A stretch of DNA of 64,000 nucleotides from Miscanthus floridulus (lineage: Eukaryota > Streptophyta > Magnoliopsida > Poales > Poaceae), in contig NC_089588.1 of the NCBI RefSeq assembly GCF_019320115.1, positions 118,511,591 through 118,575,590 on the forward strand. Reading direction: 5' to 3'. Shown here in pieces: positions 35,040 to 46,959 of the stretch. A program made the translations under genes and the position numbers. Position 1 is the first letter of the stretch. Each line of letters starts with the position of its first letter. A model generated the notes under the pieces. The model was not told where the DNA came from. It worked only from the letters and a program-made list of their open reading frames with translations, and did no database searches.

Positions 35040-36122
35040 CTAAGATAACTCTGTTGCCCATTTTTCTATTCTTCCGGAGGCTTCTTTGTTTCCGAGTGTA
35101 TCACCAAGCGGCTGCAAAGATGGTACTATGATCTCATAGGCTTGGAAGTAATGCTTCAGCTTTCTTGAAGAGATCAAAAATGCGTATGCTACTTTCTCAA
35201 TCTCTGAATAGTTTAGCTTTGCTCCTGACAGGGCTTCTAAGATGTAGTAAACTAGATGTTGGGTGACCTTCGACTCTTCACGCTTCTCGTGGACAAGTAC
35301 CCCACTGACTGCTTGGTCAGAGGCTGTGGCATATAACAGCAAAGAGGCCTCTAGTTCTGGCACTGTTACCATAAGCTTGGTGGCCAGGTAGTTCTTCAGT
35401 TGTTTGAAAGCCTGCGACTGCTCTGGACCCCATTTCACTTTGTCTCCGCCCCTCAATGCTTTGAAGAAAGGGAGGCTACGCTCTGCTGATTTTGAGATCA
35501 ACCTGCTCAACGCTCCTATTATTTCGGTGAGCTTCTAGACATCTTTCTTGGACGATGGTTCTACCATGGAGATTATGGCCTTCGTTTTGTCTGGGTTGGC
35601 TCTTATGCCTTCAGGCCCTATGATGTATCCTAGCATTTTGCCCTTGCTTACTCCAAAGACACACTTCTTTGGGTTGAGTTTTAGCCCTACTTCTCTTAAG
35701 TTGGCAAAGGTTTCTTTCAGATCTGTTATGTGGTTTGCCTCATGTTTGCTCATCACGACAATGTCATTGACGTAGGCTATGATGTTTCTCTGCAGTTGTT
35801 GGCTGAGAACTGCCTTTGTCATCCTAGCGAAGGTTGATCCAGGATTTTTCAATCCTTCGGGCATTCTTGTGTAGCAATAGGTTCCAAAGGGGGCAGTGAA
35901 GCTTGTTTTCTCTTCATCTTCTTTGTAGAGCCAGATTTGGTGATATCCAGAGAAGTAATCTAGGAGGGAAAAGCACTTACAGCTTGCTGCCTTGTCAATA
36001 GAGGTATCTATTCTTGGCAGTGGAAATGGGTCTTTCTTGCATGCTTTGTTTAAGTCTGTGAAATCTATACACATCCTCATCTTGCCATTTTCTTTGGTAC
36101 CAGGACTACGTTTGCCAGCCAT
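35040..36122 (-). pseudogene. Reverse transcriptase and first RNase H, Tat element
   Basis: RT motifs in order: CIDFTDLNKACKKDPFPLPR, LLDYFSGYHQI, FGTYCYTRMPEGLKNPGSTF, then AYVNDIVVMS, NPKKCVFGV and GYIIGPEGIRANPDK. The catalytic YVDD box reads YVND, losing one essential Asp. RNase H follows (LLLYATASDQAVSGVLV, YYILEALSGAKLNYSEIEKV) after a stop near 35530. It is interrupted downstream by the nested element. Confidence 0.85.
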
Positions 36123-36684
36123 TCTGGGTATTTGACCTCTCTAATGACATTGACATCTAGGAATCTTTGGACTTCTGCTTTTGCTGCTATTATTCTTTCT
36201 TCTGACATTTTCCTTTATCACTACTTTTTAGCATCATTCTAGGATTGATGTCGAGAGAATGTTGTATGATATCCCTGTTGACGCCCTTCAGGTCAGAAGC
36301 TGACCATGCGAAGACATCTTTGTTTTTGGCTAGCGTTTCTATGAGCTCTATTTCTTCTTGCTTGGACAAGTTACCTCCGATAGCTACCTTTCTATTTGGC
36401 ACTTCATTTTCTAGTGGAATAGTTTTTGTTTCTTCCTGATTTTTGAGGTCTGTTTTGCCCTTTGACATATCTGGAGGCTATGACTAGTCATCTCTGGCTG
36501 CCTCGACGGAGTTGATATTGCGTTGAGATTTGTAGATGGCTCTCTCGATGTTTCTTGCTTCTTTCTAGCTGCCATGAATTGTGATGATTCCGTGCAAAGC
36601 TAGCTTCTTCATACACAGATAACCCATGTGAATGGCTACATTGAACTTGTTTGTAAATCCCCTTCCAAAGATGGCATTGTATAG

Positions 36685-37134
36685 TTAATACAAATCTACT
36701 ACATCAAAGGTCACATACTCTATTCTTGCATTTTCTTGACCTCCAAAGGAGACTGGGAGGGATATTTTCCCTAGTGCTTCTATCCTTTTTCCTCTGAATC
36801 TGATCAATGGTGAATCCGAAGGCTGTAGGTGGCTCCTGCTTAGCTTCATCTGATCGAAGGCATTTGTAAAGATGATGTCTATGGAGCTTCTAGAGTCGAT
36901 GAGAATTTTGTTGATTTCCCATCCAGCAATGTTGGCTTTGATTACCATGGCATCAGTATGAGGGTAGCTTTCTAACTGCAAGTCTTGCTCTGAGAATGTA
37001 ATTGGGGTCTTCGACCAATCCACGTCGCGCACTAGTCCTTGAACTGCTATATTGTTGACCAATCTTAGGTGATCTTTCTTTTTCTTCTTTGTCTGAAACT
37101 CCATGGAAGAGCCTCTGGCTATGGGTAGTATCAT
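36685..37134 (-). pseudogene. Aspartic protease, Tat element
   Basis: An open 149-codon segment with ITFSEQDLQLESYPHTDAMV and the active-site region ILIDSRSSIDIIF, followed by IRFRGKRIEALGKISLPVSF. The conserved Asp is present, but the Gly that normally follows in D-(S/T/G)-G is Arg (GGA to AGA type), so the enzyme is probably dead. The gap to RT (36122-36685) contains stops. Confidence 0.75.
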
Positions 37135-37283
37135 ACTGATGGTTGGAAGGGGTGTGTGAGGGTTTATCTGGTTTTCTAGGTTGGGTTCGCTTTTGGGTGC
37201 TAGGAGCTATAGTGATGGTGGGGGAGGCAAGGATTCTATTTGTCTACTTTGGTTCTGGAGTGGCTGGTTAGTCTCGATGAATG

Positions 37284-38519
37284 TTATGTGCGGGGCCTTG
37301 GGTTTACATACGTGAGGCTGGCCTCCGCGCGATGGTTGCTGGGCAGCGCCTGCTGCTGGGCACTTGTCTCCATGCGGGTAAGAAGTTTAGGTAGTAGGCA
37401 GCTGCTAAGGTAGATGGATGAATTTGGGTGGAGTTTAGCCCTGGGTATACTGGGCAGTACTGTTGTTGGTTTGCTCCGAAGGTGTGGTTCACCTCTCTGG
37501 AAGCTTGATGTGGCGGAGGGGAGGGTTGGCTTTATTCTTGATCCTTGCTTGCATTTCTTTGGCATCCAGGCAGTCCCTTGTTATGTGCCCCTTGTTTTCT
37601 CCATAAAAGAAATAATACTGCCTTCGCTGCCTCTAGTTCTGGTTTTTGTTCTAGCTTCTACCTCGGATGTTCCTTTTTGCTTTGGGTTGCTTTTGGGGCA
37701 CATTGTTTGGGTCCACCTTTGCTGATTGATGCGCCTACTGGGCGTTGGCTTGCTCTATGTTGAAAATTTGCTGGCTCTACCCTTGCTGAGATTGTGGATG
37801 AGTTTGGTTTCTACTGATCCTTTGAGTGTTTCTGTTGGTGCTTTGAAACTGCTTGCTTTCATTTTGATCATCAAGACTTCTGCGGAGGTCGTTATCGGAC
37901 CTGCAATACTTCTCGAACTCATTGTAGAGCTCTTCGATGGTTCGAGGCTTTTCTCTATCTAGATGGGCTACAAAAGGGCCTATGCAGAGGCCTTTGATTA
38001 CTACTTCGATGGCCACATCCTCTATGACATTGGGTGCCTTTTCTTTCATTTGCACAAATTTCTAGAAGTAATCTTTTAGGGCCTCTCCTTGGTTTTGCTT
38101 GCACTCGAATAGGTCCATGGAAATTAGGGATTCACTTGTGAATCCTTTAAAATTTGCCAAGATCTTATCGCGGAGGTCCTCCCATGAATACACGGACCTT
38201 GGCCTTAGCATTGAGTACCAGGCTAAGGCGTCACCTTTGGCAGCGATGACAATGGATTTGGCTAACACTGCTTCATTTCCGCCGACGGAGGCAACTGCTG
38301 CCTCAAAGCTCATGATGAACTACTGGGGTCTGTCCTTCCACTGAATTTTGGTAGGGTGATTGGTTTGTAGGAAGGGGGCCAAGGTGAGTTTTGAAGGCCT
38401 TCGGGTAGAGGTGATTTGGAATCAATTGTTCTGTTCGGTTGTGGAGAGGTGTATGGGGTGCCAAAGGCTGGTTGTATAATAGAACATGGGGGTGGGTTGG
38501 GTTGGTTTTGATTTGTCAA
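37284..38519 (-). pseudogene. Gag polyprotein, Tat element
   Basis: Retrotrans_gag-type segments: SFEAAVASVGGNEAVLAKSI, GDALAWYSMLRPRSVYSWED, LRDKILANFKGF, CKQNQGEALKDYF, then KGLCIGPFVAHLDREKPRTI. A Pro-rich N-terminal part (38310-38519) and a decayed C-terminal part toward 37284 complete it. A stop after KDYF and further stops break the frame. Confidence 0.75.
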
Positions 38520-38944
38520 GTGGGGGTGGCTGGTAGTGTTGAGGTTGGACTAGGAAGGCTGCATGCTTTGTATCTAGGCTTGCAGGATAGCTAGCTGTTG
38601 CTTAATCTTCGCCGCATGGCTGAGGCCTGTGCCGCTTGCTGATTTGCAGCAAAGGCTACCGCGACTCTGTCTCTTTCTTGCTGCATGCTCTGTAGCTGGG
38701 CCTATAGCTGCTGTAACTCTTGCTCTGGAGTGGGGCTTGGGGATTGTTGGTCTTCGGATGTCGGAGGCTAGTCTTCGACCGTTGTCTCTTCCTCAACTTG
38801 ATCCTCTATGGCTGTGGCGTAGGTGCTGTGGGTGGTGCGCCTAGGCCATCCTCTAGCCAAAGGCTCTATGGGAACCCGGGTGGAGGCTGCTCTCTTTCTT
38901 GCCATTTGTGGGTTTTGCTTGGCCAACACTTTGGTGGGCGCCAA

Positions 38945-39534
38945 TGTTGGAGGCAAAGGTCTCCGATAGGGTAGTAGTTGGCACAAGTACCGATGAGTTA
39001 GGGTTTCATTAATGAGCTACCAACCAACCATGGGTTGCCCTTCCCCTTTTATAGGGCGCTCCCCTTGCTACCTTCATACATTACAATTTTGCCCCTCAAC
39101 CGCCTCGGTATATTCCCGTAATATTCCTACTGTAGCTCCATCACATGGGGTTCCTTTGGACCTTAGCCGCTTGCGTTCCACCCTTTCCCACTAAGCTCCG
39201 GTGGTAGGCCCAACGGGGGCCCAAGATCCCCTTCCCTTGCAGCGTTGTCTTCGCGTCCTACCTTGAGGTCTTCGGCTTCTCCAGGAGGTCTGGCTCCTTC
39301 CGACGCATGGGCCAGCCTCCGCCCAACTACTAGGCACGGGCGGAGGCTCTCACGTATCCCACGAAGGGCCCGGGAGGTCATTTCCACGCCCCACCCGAGG
39401 GGGCCTCCGCCCACTCTTGGCCTTCGATGCGAAGGTCTTCCGGACGTCCCTGCAAGGTGCCTGAAGAGAGTGTCAGAGGTTCATCTCAAGTTTATCCTAT
39501 GGCCTTCGCGAGTTCAAACCCTGGTGTCCCAACA
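38945..39534 (-). repeat. 5' LTR of the Tat element
   Basis: 590 bp. Just inside it (38930-38944) the minus strand reads TTGGCGCCCACC, the usual primer-binding-site position. Its first bases match the 3' end of plant tRNA-Asp, but only over about eight bases, so the primer tRNA is uncertain. Confidence 0.9.
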
Positions 39535-40090
39535 CCCACTATATGTACTACGTATACGCAATGTACTACATATTGTTCATGCCAAATAATGTACCACTTA
39601 ACAAATATTTTTTACTTTCTAAACTGTAATAAACAACTAAAGAAAATAACTAGCACCAATTAATATTTTATGGGTTGTTCTTCACATAAACTTAATCCCA
39701 TTTTAGAAAAATATGAATGTTGACAATAAAAAAATTTAAACCCAAACCCTAGTTCTAGAAATAGATCCAAACCAATCCATACTTAAAAAATAAAAAAGAC
39801 CATTAAAAACAAGTCAGGGTCACTAAATAAGGGTAGAGTGTTGTTCCTCTACTAAATTTACCATAGTACCATCAAAGATTTGATATAATACAAACAAGAG
39901 AAAATCAAAATCCTAATTAAACATTAATATACAACTAAAACATTAAAAAGAAGCTTGGAATAACATTTATTTACCATCTAGAACCTCTTCCACTAAAGTA
40001 ATCCTAATCAAAACCTCCCCCTAGATTTGTAATTTTAAGGAGATAGCCCAAGACCACCCCTTCCTTCCTCCTCGAATAAATGCCCCGAGG
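39535..40090. other. AT-rich flank, no gene seen
   Basis: Begins with the CCCAC target duplication and is strongly AT-rich to about 40010. No ORF, RNA gene or repeat boundary could be supported. Confidence 0.4.
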
Positions 40091-40109
40091 ATGATGAAGG
40101 CAGCTTGCT

Positions 40110-40346
40110 ACATATACCTAGAGCGTTTGTAGAGGTGGCTCTCTCTCTATGTATAGAGCGGCCTCTACAAATGCATCATTAAAAGCGACTCTATATACAG
40201 CCGCATCTACAAATGCATCTTTAGAGGCAGATGACATTACCGGTTTCAGCTAAAGATGCATTTGTAGAGGTGGCTAGCTTAGTGGGTCCCATGGACCGCA
40301 CTACCCCAAATGGCAGGTGTCTCTACAAATCAATTGTATAGTAGTG
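40110..40346. mobile_element. CACTA-type terminus, partner end not found
   Basis: Contains repeated TTTGTAGAGGTGGCT / CTCTACAAATGCATC words in both orientations and ends ...TTGTATAGTAGTG, that is CACTACTATACAATTG on the reverse strand. The matching opposite end was not identified; it may lie left of the nested retrotransposon. Confidence 0.55.
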
Positions 40347-40438
40347 CATCGTCTAATGTGAAAGCCAGCAACAACAATGCATCATCCTTCTACTCCAAGC
40401 AACGAGCATTGCACCTTGGGATGATGATGTTGTATGTA

Positions 40439-41696
40439 CTCCCTCTGTCCCAAAATAGATGTTATTCTCACTTCTGGAGAAGTCAAGCACTTTTAACTTT
40501 GACCAAATATAGATATATATAATATTAAGAGTACACTGCACCAGCGGTCCCTAAACTTATACCGCTGTGTCATCCCAATCCCTAAACTCGCAAATCGACC
40601 GTTTAGGTCCTTAAACTTATTCATCTGTGTCATCTCGGTCCCTAAATTTATTCGGCTGTGTCATCCCGGTCCCAAAACTTGCAAATCACCCATTTAGGTC
40701 ATCAAACTTGTTCAGTTGTGTCATCCTGGCCTCTAAACTTGGTTTTGAGTCTCATTTGGATCAAAACAGGGTCATCTAACAACTTTATATCAAAAAATAA
40801 TTCATACCTTTTTCATATGAACTCGAATAAAGACAAACTTTATATCAAAATTGTAGTCCTCGACGCGATCTACGACTTTGTAGTTTAAAAGTTTTTGAAT
40901 TAAAACTGTTTAGGATCCCAAAATATTATTGTATGTTTATAGATTTTGAAATTTGAAATTTAAAATTATCAAACAATCTTGAATATTGATATGGTCTATA
41001 TGAAAGTTATAGTTCTCAATACGATCAACAACTTTGTAGTAAATTTTTTTTTGTTTGAAGTCATTTAGTGTCCCAAAATTTAATTTTAAATTTCAAATTT
41101 CAAAATCTATAAACATATAATAATATTTTAGCACCCTAAACAGTTTTAATTTAAAAACTTTTCAACTACAAAGTTGCAGATCGCGTCGAGGGCTATAATT
41201 TTGATATAAAGTTTGTCTTCATTCGACTTCATATGAAAAAGTTATGAATTATTTTTTAATATAAAATTGTTAGATCATCCTGTTTTGACCCAGATGAGAC
41301 TCAAAACCAAGTTTAGGGACCGGGATGACACAACTGAACAAGTTTAAGAACCTAAACGGGTGATTTGCAAGTTTAGGGACCGGAATGATACAGTCGAACA
41401 AGTTTAGGGACCGAGATGACACAAATGAATAAGTTTAAGGACCTAAACAGTCAATTTTCAAGTTTAGGGACTGGGATGACACAGCAGTATAAGTTTAGGG
41501 ACCGCTGGTGCACTTTACTCTAATATTAATATTTTAATACATAATTAGTATCATTAGGTAGATCGTTGAATATACTTTCGTAATAAATTTATTTGAAGAT
41601 ATAAATATTATATACATTTTCTACGAACCTAGTCAAAGTTGAGAAAGTTTGACCTGCATGTATCCCATAACAACTTCTATTTTGGGACAGAGAGAG
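40439..41696. mobile_element. Stowaway MITE (interrupted)
   Basis: The left end is CTCCCTCTGTCCCAAAATA and the reverse of the right end is CTCTCTCTGTCCCAAAATA. Both are flanked by TA (40437-40438 and 41697-41698), the Tc1/mariner-type duplication. This is the widespread grass Stowaway consensus. Without the inserted foldback it would be about 260 bp. Confidence 0.88.
40529..41520. mobile_element. Mutator-like foldback element inside the Stowaway MITE
   Basis: A perfect 9-bp duplication TAATATTAA (40520-40528 and 41521-41529) flanks inverted ends GAGTACACTGCACCAGCGG and GAGTAAAGTGCACCAGCGG. The inverted arms extend for about 400 bp or more each, with CGGTCCCTAAACTT-type repeats in opposite orientation, so single strands would fold back on themselves. 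The 9-bp duplication points to the Mutator superfamily. It has no coding capacity. Confidence 0.85.
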
Positions 41697-41933
41697 TACC
41701 ACCTTTGTACTATCTAGTTCTTTTAGATGATCCTCTGCAACACGGACAATCAAAGAATCCAATTCGACGACACAGAATCATTCACAGAGTGCAATCACGG
41801 GATATTGGTTAGTCACGTTTGCTTTTTGAACAGGCTCTGTTTACTCTGTCTTGAATGGACATCGCCATGTTGCAGGTGCAACTTATGGTACTTCATTAAA
41901 GAAAGACAGAAGCTTGTGCTAACCTGAACCCTA

Positions 41934-42175
41934 GGGTACCGTTTAGCTCCAAAAATTTTGCCAAATTTTTCAAAATTTTCCGTCACATCGAATCTTTGGA
42001 CGCATGTACGAAACATTAAATATAAATAAAAAATAAAACTAATTACACAGTTTAGACGAAATTCACGAGACGAATCTTTTAAGCCTAATTATACTATAAT
42101 TGGACACTAATTACCAAATAACAACGAAAGTGCTATGGTACCTTTTCGCCAAAAAATTCGCCAACTAAACAAGGC
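41934..42175. mobile_element. Short MITE with GGNNNNGTTTAG ends
   Basis: The ends are GGGTACCGTTTAGCTCC and, reversed, GCCTTGTTTAGTTGG, with a 3-bp direct repeat CTA on both sides. The interior contains CACATCGAATCTTTGGACGC and AGACGAATCTTTTAAGCC, words typical of a very common grass MITE family. Three-base duplication fits PIF/Harbinger. Confidence 0.7.
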
Positions 42176-42295
42176 CTAGCTATATTTTTTTGGCTTCACT
42201 ATTCAATCAACCCTTACTCCTGAGCAGGGAGCAGAATTAATACTAGGCTTCATATATATTTACCACTTACAACTAATCAAAATTGTTTACCTTAG

Positions 42296-42512
42296 GCCCT
42301 GTTTGATTCTTGGACTAACAACTAGTTGGCTAAACTTTAGCTCTGGAGGATCCAAATAGGAGGACTAATGGGTGGGCTAAATTTTAGCAAAAACCTAACT
42401 AGTTGTCAGTTTACTGGTCCATAGAACCCAACTATCAGGAGCTAACAACTAGTTCTAATCTATAAAAACCAACAATTAGTTCTAGATCCAAATTGGTAGG
42501 GACTAACAACTA
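42296..42512. mobile_element. Second MITE remnant, cut by CACTA insertion
   Basis: Starts GGCCCTGTTTGATTCTTGG and contains repeated ACTAACAACTAG words in both orientations. Its right end is missing because the CACTA element begins at 42513. Confidence 0.5.
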
Positions 42513-43021
42513 CACTACTACAGGATGGCCTTTTTGTCCTGGGCGGTAACGGCCTTTAGTCCCGGTTACCGTGCCGGGACAACGATCCCGGGACTAAAGG
42601 TGGAACCTTCAGTCTCGGGTCATCGAGCCGGGACTAAAGAGGGACATTTAGTCCCGGTTGGTGTTACCAACAGGGACTAAAGGCCCTCCAGCCGAGCAAA
42701 CATGGCCGCACCCTTTAGTCCCGGTAGGTAACCCCAACCGGGAATAAAGGTTCCTTTTCTTTTTCTTTTTTTTTGTTTAATTTGTTTTCAGTTCAGTTAC
42801 ACATATTTGTTTAGTATATAATATGTTTTTATGTACGTATTCTATGCTGCTAATATAAATACACGCACGCATATAATTACATCTAATTCTCATCTTGAGC
42901 ATTATTATATTCGAATAAAGTATGAAACTATATATATTATAGATATATATGTATATATACAACACTTTCATAATCTTGTTCTCGAAAATAACGATATCAA
43001 TAAACATTTAATTTATATCAT

Positions 43022-46000
43022 TTATTCCTTAGGATCAAAGTAGAACTCGCCGTTGGGATTTAGCACTTTTTCTAGAAGAAATCCTGCTATTGACTCTTGA
43101 ACTGCTTTCAGATGGTCTTTTTGCATGTCCCTTTGTTTCAACCATTCAGTCTTGCATTTGAAATAAAAGGAAAAGTATTAATACATATATATATATATAT
43201 ATATTCATTTAAAAATAAATAAAAAATTGATATATACGTACTCTGAGGACATCTTCAGGAGTTCTTCTTATGTGTGCAGTGATAAATTCACAAACGTAGT
43301 ATCCACACAAGTTATTACCTGGTTGCTGCCGTAAACACCACTGTACGAGAAGAAGATTATTCTCATCATCTCACACGTAAATTGGAGTACGATATAGTAA
43401 TTAAACACGTGGAGAAGTATATATAGTACAACTTACTGGTATTTCAACTACATTAAGTGGTGCCTTGCAATCCTTGTGGTGTTGCCGAATAAACTCTTTC
43501 CAAACCCTGTGCGACCAATATTATACGATCATTAATAAAGTATGGCAAAGTCTATTCAATAATAGTTGTGCGCGAGAGATTGAAATTACCCCTGGATAAT
43601 GTCTATCATATCTTGGTATAGTGCCCGCTCTTTTCTCAATGAGTCCAAGATTACTAACCGACTTGAGTTTAACTCAATGACAATGAGTATCCAGTGAAAC
43701 CTGCATTGGTTTATACACACACGTACATGCATATAAGTTGTATTGATATTACATAAAATGTGTAGACTACATTATTATTAACACTTACTCAAAGTTGTAC
43801 GGGAAAAGTATTGTTGTCTTGTCATGCTGCTTCATGAAGAACCTCATGATATTCTTCTGTGCTTCAGATATCCACTACTCCTTGACAATAATATCGGTTT
43901 TGAATACGATATAAGGATCAATAAAGCCAACACTGGTGTCTTGTATTCTTTGGAGCTCTGACATTTGGAATCTATATATAAATATAAGTTACATGTGAGG
44001 ATAATTATATACACGTACGCATGGAAGTGAGTTTATTAAATAAAAGTAAGAATCACTTACAAACAAAAGCAGCTAATGATTGATTTGTCCAGAGCGTCCA
44101 TATGGTATAGTTGATGCAATTCTTCAAAACTAATATGTAAGATGTCATCGCCATGGAAGTAATGATGGTCTCTAAATCTGACAAAGATTCACTCCTCACC
44201 CCTGCCACATGCCTGCATGTACCACTTGTTGAGCAAGTACATTTGCGTACCCAATTCATTCAGAGCCGCAGGGTTGTACAGACTTTTGCCAAATTTATAA
44301 GTCTTCCAGGTATCAACTTCCAGGTTCTGGATTAGAGCTTTGCCCATCAATTGATCCAAGGTTAAACCAGTTAGTTCAAAAAAAGCATTAAGGTCTTGAA
44401 CTGACACTTCTCCAGAGTTGTCTGATCGATAGACTTCTATGTTGGAACCATATTCATTAGCAACAATAAGATTTTGCATTGGTTGCTTCTGTTGTCTGAG
44501 CTGTGGGACATCCTTCCCTGATGCTCTTTTCCTTTTCTTATCTGCATCATGTGACTTCACGAGGGAGCGGCCATAGTTTGATAGTGGCGGAGGCTTACGA
44601 AGTTTAAGCATCTTTTTCTTGTGAGCTTCGACCTTCTGCCTCAGCAGATCTCATGGTATGTAAAAGTATGGCTTCTCCTTAAGCTTCGCTTGTCTCTGCT
44701 TTTGGATATCTATAAAAAAAATCTTCCACTTTTTTGTCTTCTTCAGCTGCTATTTGCTCATCAGTCTTTTCAGGAAGTATTTCTTGAGAAATAACTCTCT
44801 TTTTTGGGGTCTTCTTTGCCGCCGGGACCTTAGACGTCTCTATAGTGCGTCGCTGTGGAGGGGGTGGGGGTGGTGTTGGAGACCGGCGTGGAGGCGATGA
44901 GGCCGGTGTTAGAGACCGGCGTGGAGGCATTGGAGATCGTTGTGGAGGCGGTGGGGCCGGTGTAGGAGTTGGAGATCGTTGTGGAGGCGATGGGGCCGGT
45001 GTAGGAGTTGGAGATCGCCATGGGGATGAAGTCGTCTCGCCCCCCGCGACGTTGTGATGAGATGGGGAATGAATGATTGTGCTAGGCTGGGGGGAGACCC
45101 TGCTACAAAGACAAGTTGTGAGTCAATTATTTTTGAAGCCAATATAAAATTAATGGAAAATAATATTTCATTCACTTTCATTCGTACCTAGGGTGAGGTA
45201 GGGGAAGCGGTGGCGCCCCAGGAATGATGATGAAGTGTTTGCGCCATTGAATAAATGTCTTCTCTGCTTCTCCTAGTGTCTTCACCCCATCACCGCCTTC
45301 AATGTCAAGAGGAACATTGCTATAACCTTTGAGCACTCTATCGACCGAGATGCTAGCATATTCAGGTTGAATAACTGACCCATGGATTCTTGGTGTCTTC
45401 GTTCGATCTATTGGAGATACAACCCCGACAGCCACCATGATTGATGCATTATTACCATCTAGAATGTGCAGCTCACATGTTGTTAGAGGCTCGGTAATGT
45501 CATCAATAGGGAAGCGCAACCCAGCGTTATCTTGAATAATTGGTAGCTCCATGGAAGCACAACTACTTTTCATCTGACCAACGGGGCTAATGGTGACTCC
45601 CGGCGTTGATTGCGGTTGCATTTGACTCATTGCTAGCTGCACTTGCCTCTTGATCTCCTCCTGCATTCTTGCCTCAAGAGATTTTTCTCATTCACGTGAT
45701 TCAAGCAATGCTTGTCGTGACTCATTAACAAATTGCTCCAATACACGGATTTGGTCTACCTCCTCATCCTTCTTTCTCTGGTGGCTTCTGTAGGTATCCT
45801 TGTCTGCTGGGAATGCTTGTAGCCATAGAACCGCCCCATAGCCTCTTGTTTGACCACCGTGTTCAGGATTCTCTAGGGCATATGTCAATTCATCCTTCTC
45901 TCTATTGGGCTTGAAAACACCACTATCAGCTTCTTCCCTAGCATGAGCTAGTCTCTGTGTTGCTCTCTAAATTTTTTGGCCAAAAATTAGCTTGCTAGTG

Positions 46001-46947
46001 TCTGGGTCTAGGCTTCCCCCATGAGCGTAGAACCAATTCTTCGTGCGTTGAGGTCAGTTCTTCTCTATTGTTTCAGGTATGATTCCCTTGGCAGTAATCT
46101 CTGCTTCTAGGTTCTGCCACTTGGGAATAGCACTCCTATAACCACCTGATCCCATGCGATGATGGTATTGCTTCTGTCGGGCATTCTGCTGATTCCTCAT
46201 CACACGTTCCTCACTCTCTTGAGATGTCTTGTATTGTACGAAGTCATCCCAATGGGACTCCAACTTGACAAACGCCTTAGCATTGAAATCCGGCGTATCA
46301 TTCTTCAAGATAAACTTTTTATACAATGTCTTCTTCCAACTCTGGAACAATGTTGCCATCTTCTTCATTGTCCAATCCCTCACTAGCTCCTTCAAAGCAT
46401 CATCTGCTTGTAATGTGAAATGTTGAGTGATATCTCTCCAAGCTAGGTTCTTGTCATGATTAGATACAAAACTAACATTAGAAGCGGATATCTTCTGCTT
46501 CCATTCACGAGCACTAACTGGGATCGTATCCGTTACAATGAACCCACATTGATTGACATATGTCTGAGCATGGGGTCCCAATGGTTTGCCGTTGTCGGTG
46601 TCGAATTCTAATATTATGAAACGGCCCTCTAATGGCTTTTTTGGCCCTTGAACTTTCCTACTCTTGTCGGTGGTTGATGTAGATCCAGAGACCGGCTACA
46701 TGAGTAGAAACACAACGATTAACAACAAATATACGTATGCATGCATCTATAAGAGATGATAGATAATCGAATATACCTCGCCAGTATTTTCTTGCGCGAC
46801 AATTTGTTGATCTTCAACCACCGGGATATTCAGGATATCCTCATAATCAGCAAAGTACTGACTCGTGTCATCTACATCCGCATTGGTGCCGGCATTGATA
46901 ATATCCGCCATTATGTCATCATTCAAGTTATCATCCGGAGCAGCCAT
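43022..46947 (-). pseudogene. CACTA TNPA-like (Transposase_24) and Ulp1 cysteine-protease gene, disrupted
   Basis: Starts MAAPDDNLNDDIMADIINAG. The Transposase_24-type core follows (HAQTYVNQCGFIVTDTIPV, ITQHFTLQADDALKELVRDW, FVKLESHWDDFVQYK, GYRSAIPKW), then a Pro/Arg-rich linker and a C48 (Ulp1) peptidase in several exons. The peptidase carries FHWILIVIELNSSRLVILD (His and Asp) and QQPGNNLCGYYVCEFI (Gln and Cys, Cys codon 43305-43307). It ends at a TAA at 43022-43024. The peptidase triad is intact. Three premature stops (about 46050, 45970 and 45687) break the TNPA half, and a homopolymer frameshift at about 44712 precedes the peptidase. TNPA-type proteins bind subterminal repeats; the role of Ulp1 domains in these elements is unsettled. 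Confidence 0.82.
44830..45040 (-). repeat. Pro/Arg-Ser-Pro coding tandem repeat in CACTA gene
   Basis: A ~36-bp unit (GTTGGAGATCGTTGTGGAGG-type on plus) is repeated five to six times and encodes PPQRSPTPTPAP / PPRRSPTPPPP on the minus strand. It forms the low-complexity linker between the TNPA half and the protease half. Confidence 0.65.
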
Positions 46948-46959
46948 TTATATCTTTAA

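Larger units (their letters stand above)
13358..39534 (-). mobile_element. Tat-lineage Ty3/Gypsy LTR retrotransposon, interrupted by a nested element
   Basis: Two LTRs (13358-13952 and 38945-39534) start TGTTGGAGGCAAAGG and end in GTGTCCCAA(C/T)A. They are flanked by the perfect 5-bp duplication CCCAC (13353-13357 and 39535-39539). Coding pieces run on the minus strand in order gag, protease, RT, RNase H, integrase (Gypsy order). The RT signature CIDFTDLNKACKKDPFPLPR, an extra RNase H and the antisense ORF next to the 3' LTR fit the Tat lineage. After removal of the nested element the unit is about 12.6 kb. Frameshifts and stops in every domain make it non-autonomous. Confidence 0.9.
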
